A DNA stretch of 64,000 nucleotides from Paracoccus sulfuroxidans (GCF_007830335.1 NZ_VLKU01000002.1:413777-477776), one strand, 5' to 3'; numbered from the stretch's first letter, positions 35,454 through 44,748 are shown. The notes: generated by a model not told the origin, from the sequence alone. A program made the numbers and translations.

Positions 35454-36131
35454 ATGAACGTGATCGAGATTTCCAACGTTTCCAAGACCTTCACCCTGCA
35501 CAATCAGGGCGCGGCGGTGATCCCTGTAATGAGCGATGTGTCGCTGTCGGTGGCGGCTGGCGAATGTGTGGGCCTGCTAGGCGCCTCAGGCGCGGGCAAG
35601 TCGACGCTGATGCGGCTGTTGTGGGGGAACTACCTTGCCGCCTCGGGTCAGATCGTGATTGCGGGCACCGATGTCGCGAAGGCCGAGCCGCGCGAGATCC
35701 TGGCGCTGCGCCGGGATCGCATGGCCTATGTCAGCCAGTTCCTGCGCGTTGTGCCACGCGTGCCGACGCTGGACGTGGTGGCCGAACCCCTGCTGGTCAC
35801 CGGGACGCCCGAGGATCAGGCGCTGGACGCCGCCCGCGCCCTGCTGACACGGCTGCGCATCCCCGAGCGGCTGTGGTCGCTGTCGCCCACCACTTTCTCG
35901 GGCGGGGAACAGCAGCGGGTGAACATCGCGCGGGGCTTCATCCGTCAGGTGCCGGTCATGCTGCTGGACGAACCGACCGCCAGCCTTGACGCCACCAACC
36001 GCGAAACCGTGCTGTCGCTGATCGAGGAAGCCAAGGCGCGCGGCACCGCCATCGTCGGCATCTTCCACGACGAGGCCGCGCGAGACCGCGTCTGCGACCG
36101 CATGATCGAGATGGAAAGGTTCGCCGCATGA
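35454..36131 (+). CDS. phnL: C-P lyase ABC-type ATPase PhnL
   Basis: A 225-residue ABC ATPase that binds on top of PhnK in the core complex. Walker A GASGAGKST, signature FSGGEQQRV, Walker B MLLDEPTASLD, and the LolD-like C-terminus GIFHDEAARDRVCDRMIEM typical of PhnL. Four-base overlap with phnN. Confidence 0.95.
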   Translation: MNVIEISNVSKTFTLHNQGAAVIPVMSDVSLSVAAGECVGLLGASGAGKSTLMRLLWGNYLAASGQIVIAGTDVAKAEPREILALRRDRMAYVSQFLRVVPRVPTLDVVAEPLLVTGTPEDQALDAARALLTRLRIPERLWSLSPTTFSGGEQQRVNIARGFIRQVPVMLLDEPTASLDATNRETVLSLIEEAKARGTAIVGIFHDEAARDRVCDRMIEMERFAA

Positions 36132-36667
36132 CGGTTTTCGCGGTCGTCGGGCCTTCAGGCGCGGGCAAGGATACGCTGCTGGCCGGTGCGCTGGCGGCGC
36201 GTCCCGACATCCGCATGCTGCGCCGCACGATCACCCGCCCCTCCGACGCGGGGGGCGAGGATTTCGACGGCGTGACCGAGGCCGAATTCGCCCGCCGCAA
36301 GGATGCGGGCGAATTTGCGCTAAGCTGGCAGGCGCATGGCCTGCATTACGGCATCCCCCATGCGGCAAGTGATGGCGTGACCATCTTCAACTGCTCGCGC
36401 CGGATGCTGGCGGACGCGGCGCGGGTCTTTCCGGACCTGCGGGTCATCAACGTCACCGCCTCGCCCGAAGTGTTGGCGCAACGCCTCGCCGCGCGGGGCC
36501 GCGAGGATGCCGCCGATATCGCCAGCCGTCTGGCCCGCGAAGCCCCCCTGCCCGCGAACCTCCCCATCGCGACGGTCGTCAATGACGGCGCGATCGCGGA
36601 TGGGGTCGCGGCATTTCTGCATGCACTCGACCATGCCGGGGAACGCCCGGCCATCCACTCCGTCTGA
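36128..36667 (+). CDS. phnN: ribose 1,5-bisphosphate phosphokinase PhnN
   Basis: A 179-residue guanylate-kinase-like enzyme that phosphorylates ribose 1,5-bisphosphate to PRPP, linking phosphonate use to nucleotide synthesis. P-loop GPSGAGKDT at residues 8-16 and the substrate-lid region RRTITRPSDAGGEDFDGV match the family. Overlaps phnL by four bases; 17 bp to phnM. Confidence 0.94.
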   Translation: MTVFAVVGPSGAGKDTLLAGALAARPDIRMLRRTITRPSDAGGEDFDGVTEAEFARRKDAGEFALSWQAHGLHYGIPHAASDGVTIFNCSRRMLADAARVFPDLRVINVTASPEVLAQRLAARGREDAADIASRLAREAPLPANLPIATVVNDGAIADGVAAFLHALDHAGERPAIHSV

Positions 36668-36684
36668 AACACAAAGGTTACCAC

Positions 36685-37842
36685 ATGCGCGACACGCCAA
36701 GCTTTCCCGACGGAAAGACCGCGACGGAAACGGTCCTGACGAATGCCACGCTGATCCTGCCGGGTGAGGTGCGCAAGGGCAGCATCGTCCTGCGCGACGG
36801 GCTGATCGCCGAGATCGGCGGCCCGTCCGCCACCGGCATCGATTGCGAGGGCGACCTGATCGCCCCCGGCCTGATCGAGTTGCACACCGACAATCTGGAG
36901 CGCCACATGGAGCCGCGTCCAGGCGTCGACTGGCCCCATTCCGCCGCCATCGCCGCCCATGATGCCGAGCTTGCGGGCTGCGGCATCACCACGGTTTTCG
37001 ACGCGCTGCGCGTCGGCTCGATCCACCGCGATGGCAGCTATGGCAAATACGCCCGCAAGGTCGCGGATGAGATTCTGGCCGCCCGCCCGAACCTGCGCAT
37101 CAGCCACCGCATCCACCTGCGCGCCGAGGTCTGCTCGGAAACGCTGATCGATGAATTGGACGAGTTCGGCCCCGATGACCGCATCGGCATCGTCAGCGTG
37201 ATGGACCACACGCCGGGCCAGCGCCAGTTCCGCGATATCTCGAAGCTCGAGCAATATGTGCGCGGCAAACATGGCAAATCCGAGGCCGAATTCGCTGAAC
37301 ATGTCGCCCATCTGACCGATCTGCGCGCCCGCCATGGCGACGCACATGAGGCCGCAACCGTTGCCGCCGCCAAGGCATGGGGTGCGGTGCTGGCCAGCCA
37401 TGACGACACGACCGAGGAACAGGTCTCGACTTCCGCCGAATACGGCATTCGTCTGGCCGAATTCCCGACGACCGTCGAGGCCGCCCGCGCCTGCCACGCG
37501 CATGGAATCGCCACGATTATGGGTGCGCCGAACCTGATCCGGGGCGGCTCGCATTCCGGCAATGTCGCCGCGGCCGAACTGGCGAAGGCCGATCTGCTGG
37601 ACATCGTATCGTCGGATTACGTCCCGGCGGCGCTGCTGACCTCGGCCTTCATGCTGGGCGAGCTTTGGGGTGATCTGGCGCGTGGCTTCGGAACGGTGAC
37701 GGCCGCCCCTGCGCGATCCTCAGGCCTGACGGATCGTGGTCAGCTGGAGGCAGGCCTGCGCGCCGACCTGATCCGTATCGCCCGCGTCGACGGGACGCCC
37801 TTCATGCGCGAGACCTGGGTCGCCGGCCGCCGCGTGGCCTGA
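36685..37842 (+). CDS. phnM: PhnM, alpha-D-ribose 1-methylphosphonate 5-triphosphate diphosphatase
   Basis: A 385-residue amidohydrolase-superfamily enzyme that removes pyrophosphate from the 5-triphosphate intermediate, making the PhnJ substrate. Motifs: APGLIELHTDNLERHMEPRPGV (metal ligands), VMDHTPGQRQF, ASHDDTTEEQV and the late Asp region SDYVPAALL. It ends the first phn operon and is followed by a terminator. Confidence 0.96.
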   Translation: MRDTPSFPDGKTATETVLTNATLILPGEVRKGSIVLRDGLIAEIGGPSATGIDCEGDLIAPGLIELHTDNLERHMEPRPGVDWPHSAAIAAHDAELAGCGITTVFDALRVGSIHRDGSYGKYARKVADEILAARPNLRISHRIHLRAEVCSETLIDELDEFGPDDRIGIVSVMDHTPGQRQFRDISKLEQYVRGKHGKSEAEFAEHVAHLTDLRARHGDAHEAATVAAAKAWGAVLASHDDTTEEQVSTSAEYGIRLAEFPTTVEAARACHAHGIATIMGAPNLIRGGSHSGNVAAAELAKADLLDIVSSDYVPAALLTSAFMLGELWGDLARGFGTVTAAPARSSGLTDRGQLEAGLRADLIRIARVDGTPFMRETWVAGRRVA

Positions 37843-37870
37843 CGCCCCCTTAAAAAGAGCCACCACCGGA

Positions 37871-37915
37871 CATGCACCGACCTGCCCTTCCGCAGGCCGG
37901 TGCATGCTGCGTTTT
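37871..37915 (+). terminator. terminator of phnGHIJKLNM
   Basis: A 15-bp stem with one mismatch (CATGCACCGACCTGC against GCAGGCCGGTGCATG) then CTGCGTTTTT. It separates the lyase operon from the transport operon. Confidence 0.85.
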
Positions 37916-37950
37916 TCCATAATTTTATATTTATTTTCAAAGACTTGATC

Positions 37951-37968
37951 TTTTCACAAAACCTTCAG
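37951..37968 (+). promoter_or_regulatory. Pho-box-like sequence upstream of phnC
   Basis: TTTTCAC-AAAA-CCTTCAG: 12 of 18 positions agree with the E. coli Pho box. It lies 63 bp before phnC, in an AT-rich stretch. A second, shorter match (TCGTCCCTAACCGTCAC) lies at 37974-37990. Confidence 0.5.
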
Positions 37969-38031
37969 ACTGATCGTCCCTAACCGTCACAATCGCCCCC
38001 TAAGACGCCCCTGACAGAAAAGGGGACTGGT

Positions 38032-38850
38032 ATGCTTGAGGTTCGGAATGTGACGCGCGTCTTCGGCAGCAGGGCTGCGGTGGATGACATCAGCTTCACC
38101 ATCGACCGCCCGGCCTTTGTCGGCATCATCGGGCGCTCGGGTGCGGGTAAGTCGACCTTCCTGCGGATGATGAACCGGCTGACGGATGCCTCCTCGGGGC
38201 AGATCCTTGTGAACGGGCAGAACATCCTGTCGCTGGGCGGTCAGGCCCGGCGGGCCTGGCAAAGCCAATGCGCGATGATCTTCCAGCAGTTCAATCTGGT
38301 GCCGCGCATGGACGTGACTTCGAACGTGCTGCACGGGCTCTTGAACCGCCGCTCGACGCTGGCCACGATGTTCAACCTGTGGTCGCGTGAGGACATCCTG
38401 CGCGCGCTGCAGATCCTCGACCGGCTGGGCATCGTCGAGCAGGCCGCCAAACGCGCCGAGGCGCTGTCGGGCGGCCAGCAGCAGCGCGTCGCCATTGCCC
38501 GCGCGCTGATGCAGGACCCGCAGATCATTCTGGCGGATGAGCCCATCGCCAGCCTCGACCCGATGAATGCGCAGGTGGTGATGGACACGCTGAAGCGCAT
38601 CAACATCGAGGATGGCCGCATGGTCATCGCGAACCTCCACACACTCGACACCGCGCGGCGCTATTGCGACCGGGTGATCGGCATGCGCGACGGCCGCATC
38701 GTCTTTGACGGCACGCCCGAGCAGCTTTCCACCGGCGTCGCCCGCGACATCTATGGCGCGGACGCCAGCTTCAACGAGGCCGCGACCTCGACCGCCCTTC
38801 CCACCGACACCGCAGCCGACCGCGAATATGCGGAACGCCTGCTGGCCTGA
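38032..38850 (+). CDS. phnC: phosphonate ABC transporter ATPase PhnC
   Basis: A 272-residue ABC ATPase with Walker [10 protein letters not shown], the PhnC-type [19 protein letters not shown], signature LSGGQQQRV and Walker [12 protein letters not shown]. It heads the second phn operon phnCDE1E2 with its own Pho-box-like site. Energises uptake of phosphonates or phosphate esters bound by PhnD. The last 30 residues are a variable Ala/Thr-rich extension. Confidence 0.95.
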   Translation: MLEVRNVTRVFGSRAAVDDISFTIDRPAFVGIIGRSGAGKSTFLRMMNRLTDASSGQILVNGQNILSLGGQARRAWQSQCAMIFQQFNLVPRMDVTSNVLHGLLNRRSTLATMFNLWSREDILRALQILDRLGIVEQAAKRAEALSGGQQQRVAIARALMQDPQIILADEPIASLDPMNAQVVMDTLKRINIEDGRMVIANLHTLDTARRYCDRVIGMRDGRIVFDGTPEQLSTGVARDIYGADASFNEAATSTALPTDTAADREYAERLLA

Positions 38851-38905
38851 GACGACCCCGGCCCGACGGATCAACCTGATCGGGGCCATAACCCATGGAG
38901 AGACC

Positions 38906-39805
38906 ATGAAAACCCTCGCACTGGCCCTTGCGGCCGCCACCGCCCTGACCTCGGCCGCCACGGCGCAAGAGATCAAGCAGTTCAACATCGGCATCATGGG
39001 CGGCGAAAACGCGCAGGACCGCATGACCGCGAATGAATGCTACCGCGCGGCCATCGAGGCCGAGCTGGGCGTCCCGGTCAAGATCTTCACCCCCGCTGAC
39101 TATGATGGCGTCATCCAGGGCCTGCTGGGCGGCACGCTGGACATGGCGTGGCTGGGCGCCTCGGGCTATGCCAAGATCTACCTGACCGACGCCAATGCTG
39201 TGACCCCGGTCCTGACCAAGCAGAACATCGACGGCTCGACCGGCTATTACTCTTTTGCCTTTGCCCGCAAGGACAGCGGCATCACCAAGATCGAGGACGC
39301 CAAGGGCAAAAGCTTCGCCTTCGCCGATCCGAACTCGACCTCGGGCTATCTGGTCCCGGCGGCCGAGCTGACCGAGACCTTCGGGCCGCTCGACCAGTTC
39401 TTCTCGGACGTGCGCTTCTCGGGCGGGCATGAGCAGACAATCGTCGGCGTCGCCAATGGCGATATCGTCGCGGGCGTCAGCTGGGCCGACGGTCTGGGCG
39501 ATTGGGAAGATGGCTACAACTCAGGCGCGTTCCGCAAGGCGGCTGACGCGGGTCTGGTCGACATGAACGATATCGTCGAGATCTGGAAATCCAAGCTGAT
39601 CCCGGAAGGCCCGATGGTGGTGCGCAATGCCCTGCCGCAGGACGTCAAGGACAAGGTCACGAAGCTCAGCGCCGACCTGCACGAGACCGACAAGGAATGC
39701 GCCTATGGCGTGGCCCATGGCGATGCGAAGGACTTCGTTCCGGTCACGCATGAGGCCTATGACGGCGTCGTCGCCGCCCGCAAACTGGAAGAATCGAACA
39801 GCTGA
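38906..39805 (+). CDS. phnD: periplasmic phosphonate-binding protein PhnD
   Basis: A 299-residue binding protein with a signal peptide (cut after TSAATAQ). Family features: FNIGIMGGENAQDRM, the ligand-loop segment LGGTLDMAWLGASGYAKIY, and FADPNSTSGYLVPAAEL. GGAGAG sits before the ATG at 38906. A GC-rich hairpin plus T-run follows the gene, so PhnD may be made in excess over the permeases. Confidence 0.96.
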   Translation: MKTLALALAAATALTSAATAQEIKQFNIGIMGGENAQDRMTANECYRAAIEAELGVPVKIFTPADYDGVIQGLLGGTLDMAWLGASGYAKIYLTDANAVTPVLTKQNIDGSTGYYSFAFARKDSGITKIEDAKGKSFAFADPNSTSGYLVPAAELTETFGPLDQFFSDVRFSGGHEQTIVGVANGDIVAGVSWADGLGDWEDGYNSGAFRKAADAGLVDMNDIVEIWKSKLIPEGPMVVRNALPQDVKDKVTKLSADLHETDKECAYGVAHGDAKDFVPVTHEAYDGVVAARKLEESNS

Positions 39806-39820
39806 TCCCGCTGTCCTTCC

Positions 39821-39853
39821 GGCCGCGCCCCAACCTCGGGCGCGGCCATTTTT
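39821..39853 (+). terminator. intra-operon terminator/attenuator between phnD and phnE1
   Basis: A 10-bp perfect stem GGCCGCGCCC/GGGCGCGGCC with a 7-base loop, followed by ATTTTTC. It is 16 bp after the phnD stop and 24 bp before phnE1, so partial read-through is expected. Confidence 0.75.
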
Positions 39854-39876
39854 CATATGCCACGCCGGAGTCAGCC

Positions 39877-40752
39877 GTGACCGCAAGCACCATCGGATCG
39901 ACAGGCGGTCCACCCCATGACCTTGCCCAGAACCAGCACGCCTATCTTGAGCTGGTGCGCCGCCGCAGGCTTTACGGCGGGGTGCTGCTGATCCTCTTTG
40001 TCGCGCTGATGATGTCGGGCTTCCAGATGGCGCAGTCGCGCAATGCCGGCGGCTTCATCGACGGCCTGCCCATGGTGCTGGCCTTCCCGACCGAGGTCAT
40101 CAGCGAGGCCTGGGAAAAACGCGCGAACCTGCCCGGTATCTTCGTTGCCCATATACCCTCCTTGATCGAGACGCTGAATATCGCGGCGGTCTCGACCATT
40201 CTGGGGGGGATTGCCGCCATGCTGCTGGCGCTGCTGTCCACACGGGGCCTCTCGCCCTGGCCACGCCTGACGGGCGTCTTCCGGCGCATCATGGATGTCT
40301 GCCGCGCGATCCCGGAAATCGTCATCGCGCTGATCCTGATCTATATTCTGGGCGGCGGCCCGGTGCCCGCCGTCATCGCCATTTCGCTGCACACCGCGGG
40401 CGCGCTTGGCAAGCTCTTCTCTGAAGTGGCCGAGAATGCCGATCTGAAACCGGTCGAGGGGCTGACCTCGGTCGGCGCGGGCTGGGGCCAGCGGATGTGG
40501 TTCGGCGTGCTGCCGCAGGTCGCCCCGAACTGGATTTCCTACGGGCTCTTGCGGTTCGAGATCAACGTCCGCGCCAGCGCCATTCTGGGCTTCGTCGGCG
40601 AAGGCGGCATCGGCCATGACCTCAAGATCGCGATGCAATGGGGCATGGGCCGCTATGATCTGGTGGTGGGGATCTTCCTTTTGCTGTTCCTGACCATCGT
40701 CATCATCGACACCATCTCGGACCGCGTCCGCGAGCGCCTGGTGAAGGGCTGA
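39877..40752 (+). CDS. phnE: phosphonate ABC transporter permease PhnE (first copy)
   Basis: A 291-residue inner-membrane permease with a GTG start. About six hydrophobic segments; the EAA-loop region is LHTAGALGKLFSEVAENADLKPVEGL. The conserved C-terminal half INVRASAILGFVGEGGIGHDL is typical of PhnE. Three bp separate it from the second permease gene, with which it should form a heterodimer. Confidence 0.93.
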   Translation: MTASTIGSTGGPPHDLAQNQHAYLELVRRRRLYGGVLLILFVALMMSGFQMAQSRNAGGFIDGLPMVLAFPTEVISEAWEKRANLPGIFVAHIPSLIETLNIAAVSTILGGIAAMLLALLSTRGLSPWPRLTGVFRRIMDVCRAIPEIVIALILIYILGGGPVPAVIAISLHTAGALGKLFSEVAENADLKPVEGLTSVGAGWGQRMWFGVLPQVAPNWISYGLLRFEINVRASAILGFVGEGGIGHDLKIAMQWGMGRYDLVVGIFLLLFLTIVIIDTISDRVRERLVKG

Positions 40753-40755
40753 GCC

Positions 40756-42090
40756 ATGACCATGACCGAACTCTCGACACCGACGCTGGCGCGGCACGTC
40801 CTGAAAACCCATGGCCGCAGACGGCTCATGTCCTTTGCCGTGCCGCTGGCGATCCTTGCCTATCTTGTCTATGCGGCGATCTCCTTTGACGTGGCGGGGC
40901 TGGCCTCGCGCGCGAAGATGGACAACGCCCGGGTGCTGCTGTCGGATTTCTGGCAGCACAAGACCCATGTGACGCGCCAGAACCGCACCGGCGCACTCAG
41001 CGTCTCGATCGATGGCGAGGCGAAGGGCACCTATCCCGCAGACCGCCTGCCCGCATGGATCACTCAGGCCGGGGGCGTCACCACCGTCGATCTGGGCGAT
41101 GGCCATCTGGTGACCTATGATCAGGGCGGCGCGCGCTATGTCGTCCCCGATTACGGCACCATCGACATCCGCCAGACGGGCGACGGCCTTGCCCTTCAGG
41201 CCCCCCAGCCCCTGCCAGACTGGATCAACGCCTCCGAGGGGCGCATCAGCGTCACCACCGAGGCGGGCCGCTTCGCCTATACCCGCTCGAAGGTCGAGAC
41301 CTTCAAATATGAGCCCGGCTGGGCGCTGTTCTTCTTCACCCTCGACAGCCCGTTCCACTATATGTCCTGGCCCGAGATCGCCGCCTCGGCCCTGTGGGGA
41401 GAGCGGGTCGACCCCACCCGCCCGAACATCGCGGTGATGGCGGACCAGTTCTGGAACAATGCCATGTGGCGGCATGGCGACGTCATCTGGGCACTGTTCG
41501 AGACCGTGCTGATGGCGTTTCTGGGCACCTTCGGCGCGGCCATCGTCGCGCTGCCGCTGGGCTTCATGGCGGCGTCGAACATGATGCCTCTGGGCGCGCT
41601 GCGCTTCGGGCTGCGCCGCATCTTCGACTTCATCCGCGGCGTCGACGGGCTGATCTGGACCATCGTTCTGGCCCGCGCCTTCGGCCCCGGCCCGATGACC
41701 GGCTCACTGGCGATCCTGCTGACCGACACCGGCAGCTTCGGCAAGATGTTCTCGGAAGCCTTCGAGAACATCGACGAAAAGCAAGTCGAGGGCATCCGCT
41801 CGACCGGCGGCAACGCTTTGCAGCGCGCGCGTTTCGGGGTGATCCCGCAGGTGATGCCGGTGCTGCTGAGCCAGGTGCTGTATTTCCTCGAATCGAACAC
41901 GCGCGGCGCCACGATCATCGGTGCCATCGTGGGCGGCGGCATCGGGCTTTTGCTGACGCAGGCGATCCAGACCCAGAAGGATTGGGAGGATGTGGCCTAT
42001 TACATGGTGCTGATCGTGCTGACGGTGATTGCCATGGACAACCTCTCGGGCTGGCTGCGCCGCCGCCTGATCAAGGGCGGAACGGCCTGA
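40756..42090 (+). CDS. phnE: phosphonate ABC transporter permease PhnE (second copy, with inserted periplasmic domain)
   Basis: A 444-residue permease. After the first membrane helix (about residues 25-45) there is an insert of roughly 150 residues of polar, beta-rich sequence (for example RTGALSVSIDGEAKG and GEGRISVTTEAGRFAY-like strands) before the five-helix permease core, which carries the EAA loop TDTGSFGKMFSEAFENIDEKQVEG. The extra domain is absent from the 291-residue partner and presumably faces the periplasm. Last gene of phnCDE1E2. Confidence 0.92.
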   Translation: MTMTELSTPTLARHVLKTHGRRRLMSFAVPLAILAYLVYAAISFDVAGLASRAKMDNARVLLSDFWQHKTHVTRQNRTGALSVSIDGEAKGTYPADRLPAWITQAGGVTTVDLGDGHLVTYDQGGARYVVPDYGTIDIRQTGDGLALQAPQPLPDWINASEGRISVTTEAGRFAYTRSKVETFKYEPGWALFFFTLDSPFHYMSWPEIAASALWGERVDPTRPNIAVMADQFWNNAMWRHGDVIWALFETVLMAFLGTFGAAIVALPLGFMAASNMMPLGALRFGLRRIFDFIRGVDGLIWTIVLARAFGPGPMTGSLAILLTDTGSFGKMFSEAFENIDEKQVEGIRSTGGNALQRARFGVIPQVMPVLLSQVLYFLESNTRGATIIGAIVGGGIGLLLTQAIQTQKDWEDVAYYMVLIVLTVIAMDNLSGWLRRRLIKGGTA

Positions 42091-42111
42091 ACCGACTGGA
42101 AACGCCCTTGC

Positions 42112-42138
42112 CGCGACCGTCCCGAAAGGGCGGTCGCG
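42112..42138 (+). terminator. hairpin after phnE2
   Basis: CGCGACCG-T-CCC and GGG-CGGTCGCG arms around GAAA, 21 bp after the stop; no T-run. Probable 3' end of the transport operon. Confidence 0.5.
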
Positions 42139-42259
42139 CTTGGCATTCAGGCGTATCCACGCTTGCCATTTCCGCCCGGCAGCCGTCCAATCGGATCACA
42201 TGCCAGGCATGAAGCCGCCCTCCGGGTGGTTCCCAAGCGTCCGCTCCGGCCTTCGTGAT

Positions 42260-42287
42260 TTCGATATGTTTGACTATTCATATCGAA
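42260..42287. promoter_or_regulatory. 9-bp inverted repeat upstream of the LysR gene
   Basis: TTCGATATG-N10-CATATCGAA, perfect arms, 39 bp before the LysR start. The dyad with ATAT/ATAT cores is what an autoregulated LysR-family operator looks like. Confidence 0.5.
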
Positions 42288-42326
42288 TATCAGAACGTGC
42301 CGCCGACCCATGGGAAGAACATCGAC

Positions 42327-43259
42327 ATGCTGATCCGACATTTGCGTTTTTTCGTCACCCTCGCCGAAGAGCAGCATTTTGGCCGCGCCGCCGAGGCCTG
42401 CAATGTGACCCAGCCGACGCTGTCGCAGGCGATCCGCAAGCTTGAGCAGGATCTGGACATGGTGCTGATCCTACGCGGCCACCGCTTTCTGTCCCTGACC
42501 CCCGAGGGCGAGAAGGTGCTGATGTGGGGCCGCCAGATCCTTGCGGATTTCGACAGCCTGCGCGGCGATCTGAACGGTCGCCGGACCGGCGGGCTGACGG
42601 GCCTTTTGCGGCTGGGGGTGATTCCGGCCGCGCTGCCCTCGGTCTCGTTCCTGTCGGCGCAGTTTTCCAAGGACCATCCGAAGGCGAAGATCGAGGTGCG
42701 CTCGATGTCCTCGCGCGCGATCCAGAAGGCGTTGGAGACCTTCTCGATCGACGGCGGCATCACCTATCTGGACAATGAACCGCTGGAAAACATCCGCCGC
42801 ATCCCGCTGTATCACGAACGCTATGTGTTTGCCTGCCACCGGGATCACCCGCTGGCCCAAAGCTGCAGCGTCGACTGGAAGGTGGCGGCGGCCCAGCCCT
42901 TGTGCCTGCTGTCCGACGACATGCAGAACCGCCGCATCCTGAACGACATTGCCGCCAGCGCGGGCGTGGCGCTGCGCCCGCAGATCACCTGCAACACCTT
43001 CTTGGGCATTGCCACGCATCTGCAGGCGGGGCGCTGGTGCGCCATCGTGCCCCACACTTTCGGCTTCCTGTTCGGGCCGGGGAATGAGCTGGTGCTGCGC
43101 GACATGAGCAGCCCCGCACGCAGCCAGACGCTGGGTCTCGTGCTGCTGAATCGCGCGCTGCAATCGCCCATGGCCACGGCGCTTCAGGCCGCCGCCCGGC
43201 AGATCGACATCGAGGCGGAATTCGACGCGACCTTCCGCGAGCTTGTCGCAGAGGGCTGA
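42327..43259 (+). CDS. LysR-family transcriptional regulator (formate dehydrogenase-linked)
   Basis: A 310-residue LysR regulator: helix-turn-helix at 1-60 (LRFFVTLAEEQHFGRAAEACNVTQPTLSQAIRKLE) and a substrate-binding effector domain from about residue 90. ATG 42327 follows GGGAAG. It lies 272 bp upstream of, and co-directional with, the formate dehydrogenase gene, the usual arrangement of a formate/oxalate-related LysR activator in Rhodobacteraceae. Target is inferred from position only. The 272-bp gap has no clear second copy of the 42260 dyad. Confidence 0.85.
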   Translation: MLIRHLRFFVTLAEEQHFGRAAEACNVTQPTLSQAIRKLEQDLDMVLILRGHRFLSLTPEGEKVLMWGRQILADFDSLRGDLNGRRTGGLTGLLRLGVIPAALPSVSFLSAQFSKDHPKAKIEVRSMSSRAIQKALETFSIDGGITYLDNEPLENIRRIPLYHERYVFACHRDHPLAQSCSVDWKVAAAQPLCLLSDDMQNRRILNDIAASAGVALRPQITCNTFLGIATHLQAGRWCAIVPHTFGFLFGPGNELVLRDMSSPARSQTLGLVLLNRALQSPMATALQAAARQIDIEAEFDATFRELVAEG

Positions 43260-43531
43260 AACTCCTCGGCATTTCCGCTTGATCGGCAACGCCTATGAAT
43301 CCTTGAAAACTTCCCATTGGATCGCCCGCCGCACCGCATGCAAGCTTGAGACGTCCGACGAAGACACCTCGCTTAACCCGAGGCCGCCAGGGAGGACGCC
43401 CCCAGGATCACCCGGCCCGCGACCCGCCGGTTTCGCCTTCACTCCCCTGTTGGCGATGATCCCCCGCATGGCCGGTCCGGTCTGCGGGCGGGCGGGGGTG
43501 GCTGGCGGCCTGACATGGAAAAGGATTTGGC

Positions 43532-44734
43532 ATGGCCAAGGTAGTTTGCGTTCTCTACGACGATCCGGTTGACGGATACCCCACGACTTACGCCCGCGAC
43601 GATCTGCCGAAGATCGACAAATATCCCGACGGGCAGACCCTGCCCACGCCCAAGGCCATCGACTTCCAGCCCGGCACCCTGCTGGGTTCGGTCTCGGGTG
43701 AGCTGGGCCTGCGCAAGTACGTCGAATCGCTGGGGCATGAATTCGTGGTCACCTCGTCGAAGGATGGCCCGAATTCGGATCTGGAAAAGCATCTGGCGGA
43801 TGCCGAGGTCATCATCTCGCAGCCCTTCTGGCCCGCCTACCTCACCGCCGACCGCATCAAGCGCGCGCCGAAGCTGAAGCTGGCGCTGACCGCTGGCATC
43901 GGCTCGGACCATGTCGACCTGCAGGCGGCCATCGACCATGACGTGACCGTGGCCGAGGTGACCTATTGCAACTCGCATTCGGTGGCCGAGCATGTGGTGA
44001 TGATGGTGCTGGGCCTTGTCCGGAACTACATCCCCTCGCATGACTGGGCCCGCAACGGCGGCTGGAACATCGCCGATTGCGTCGCGCGTTCCTATGATGT
44101 CGAGGGCATGCATGTCGGCACCGTCGCCGCTGGCCGCATCGGCCTGCGTGTGCTGCGCCTGCTCGCGCCCTTCGACATGCACCTGCATTACACCGACCGT
44201 CACCGCCTGCCGGAAGCCGTCGAGAAAGAACTCAACCTGACCTGGCATCCGACGCGCGAGGAAATGTACGGCGTCTGCGACGTGGTCACGCTGAACTGCC
44301 CGCTGCACCCCGAAACCGAGCATATGATCAATGATGAGACGCTGAAGCTGTTCAAGCGCGGCGCCTATCTGATCAACACCGCGCGCGGCAAGCTGTGTGA
44401 CCGCGACGCCATCGTGCGCGCGCTGGAGACGGGTCGTCTGGCCGGTTACGCGGGCGATGTCTGGTTCCCGCAGCCCGCGCCGAACGACCATCCGTGGCGC
44501 ACCATGCCCAATAACGGCATGACCCCGCATATCTCGGGCACCTCGCTTTCGGCGCAGACGCGCTATGCGGCAGGCACGCGCGAGATCCTGGAATGCCACT
44601 TCGAGGGCCGTCCGATCCGCGATGAATACCTGATCGTGCAGGGCGGCAATCTGGCCGGTGTCGGCGCGCATTCCTATTCCAAGGGCGACGCGACCGGCGG
44701 CTCGGAAGAGGCCGAGAAATACGAGATCGCCTGA
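43532..44734 (+). CDS. fdh: NAD-dependent formate dehydrogenase
   Basis: A 400-residue cofactor-free D-2-hydroxyacid-family dehydrogenase: formate + NAD+ to CO2 + NADH. Compared with the Pseudomonas sp. 101 enzyme (numbering one lower), key residues are all present: Asn147, Arg285, His333 (TPHISGTS), NAD-specifying Asp222 (YTDRHR) and Cys146 (YCNSHS). The dinucleotide motif is GTVAAGRIG. Length equals the known Paracoccus enzyme. GGAAAAGGA precedes the ATG and a terminator follows. Provides NADH during growth on C1 compounds or formate. Confidence 0.97.
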   Translation: MAKVVCVLYDDPVDGYPTTYARDDLPKIDKYPDGQTLPTPKAIDFQPGTLLGSVSGELGLRKYVESLGHEFVVTSSKDGPNSDLEKHLADAEVIISQPFWPAYLTADRIKRAPKLKLALTAGIGSDHVDLQAAIDHDVTVAEVTYCNSHSVAEHVVMMVLGLVRNYIPSHDWARNGGWNIADCVARSYDVEGMHVGTVAAGRIGLRVLRLLAPFDMHLHYTDRHRLPEAVEKELNLTWHPTREEMYGVCDVVTLNCPLHPETEHMINDETLKLFKRGAYLINTARGKLCDRDAIVRALETGRLAGYAGDVWFPQPAPNDHPWRTMPNNGMTPHISGTSLSAQTRYAAGTREILECHFEGRPIRDEYLIVQGGNLAGVGAHSYSKGDATGGSEEAEKYEIA

Positions 44735-44748
44735 TCACCCTTCCCTCT

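Noticed and set aside
39871..41475. Long minus-strand frame across the two phnE genes
   Set aside because: Antisense to two well-supported permeases; not membrane-like and no conserved motif.
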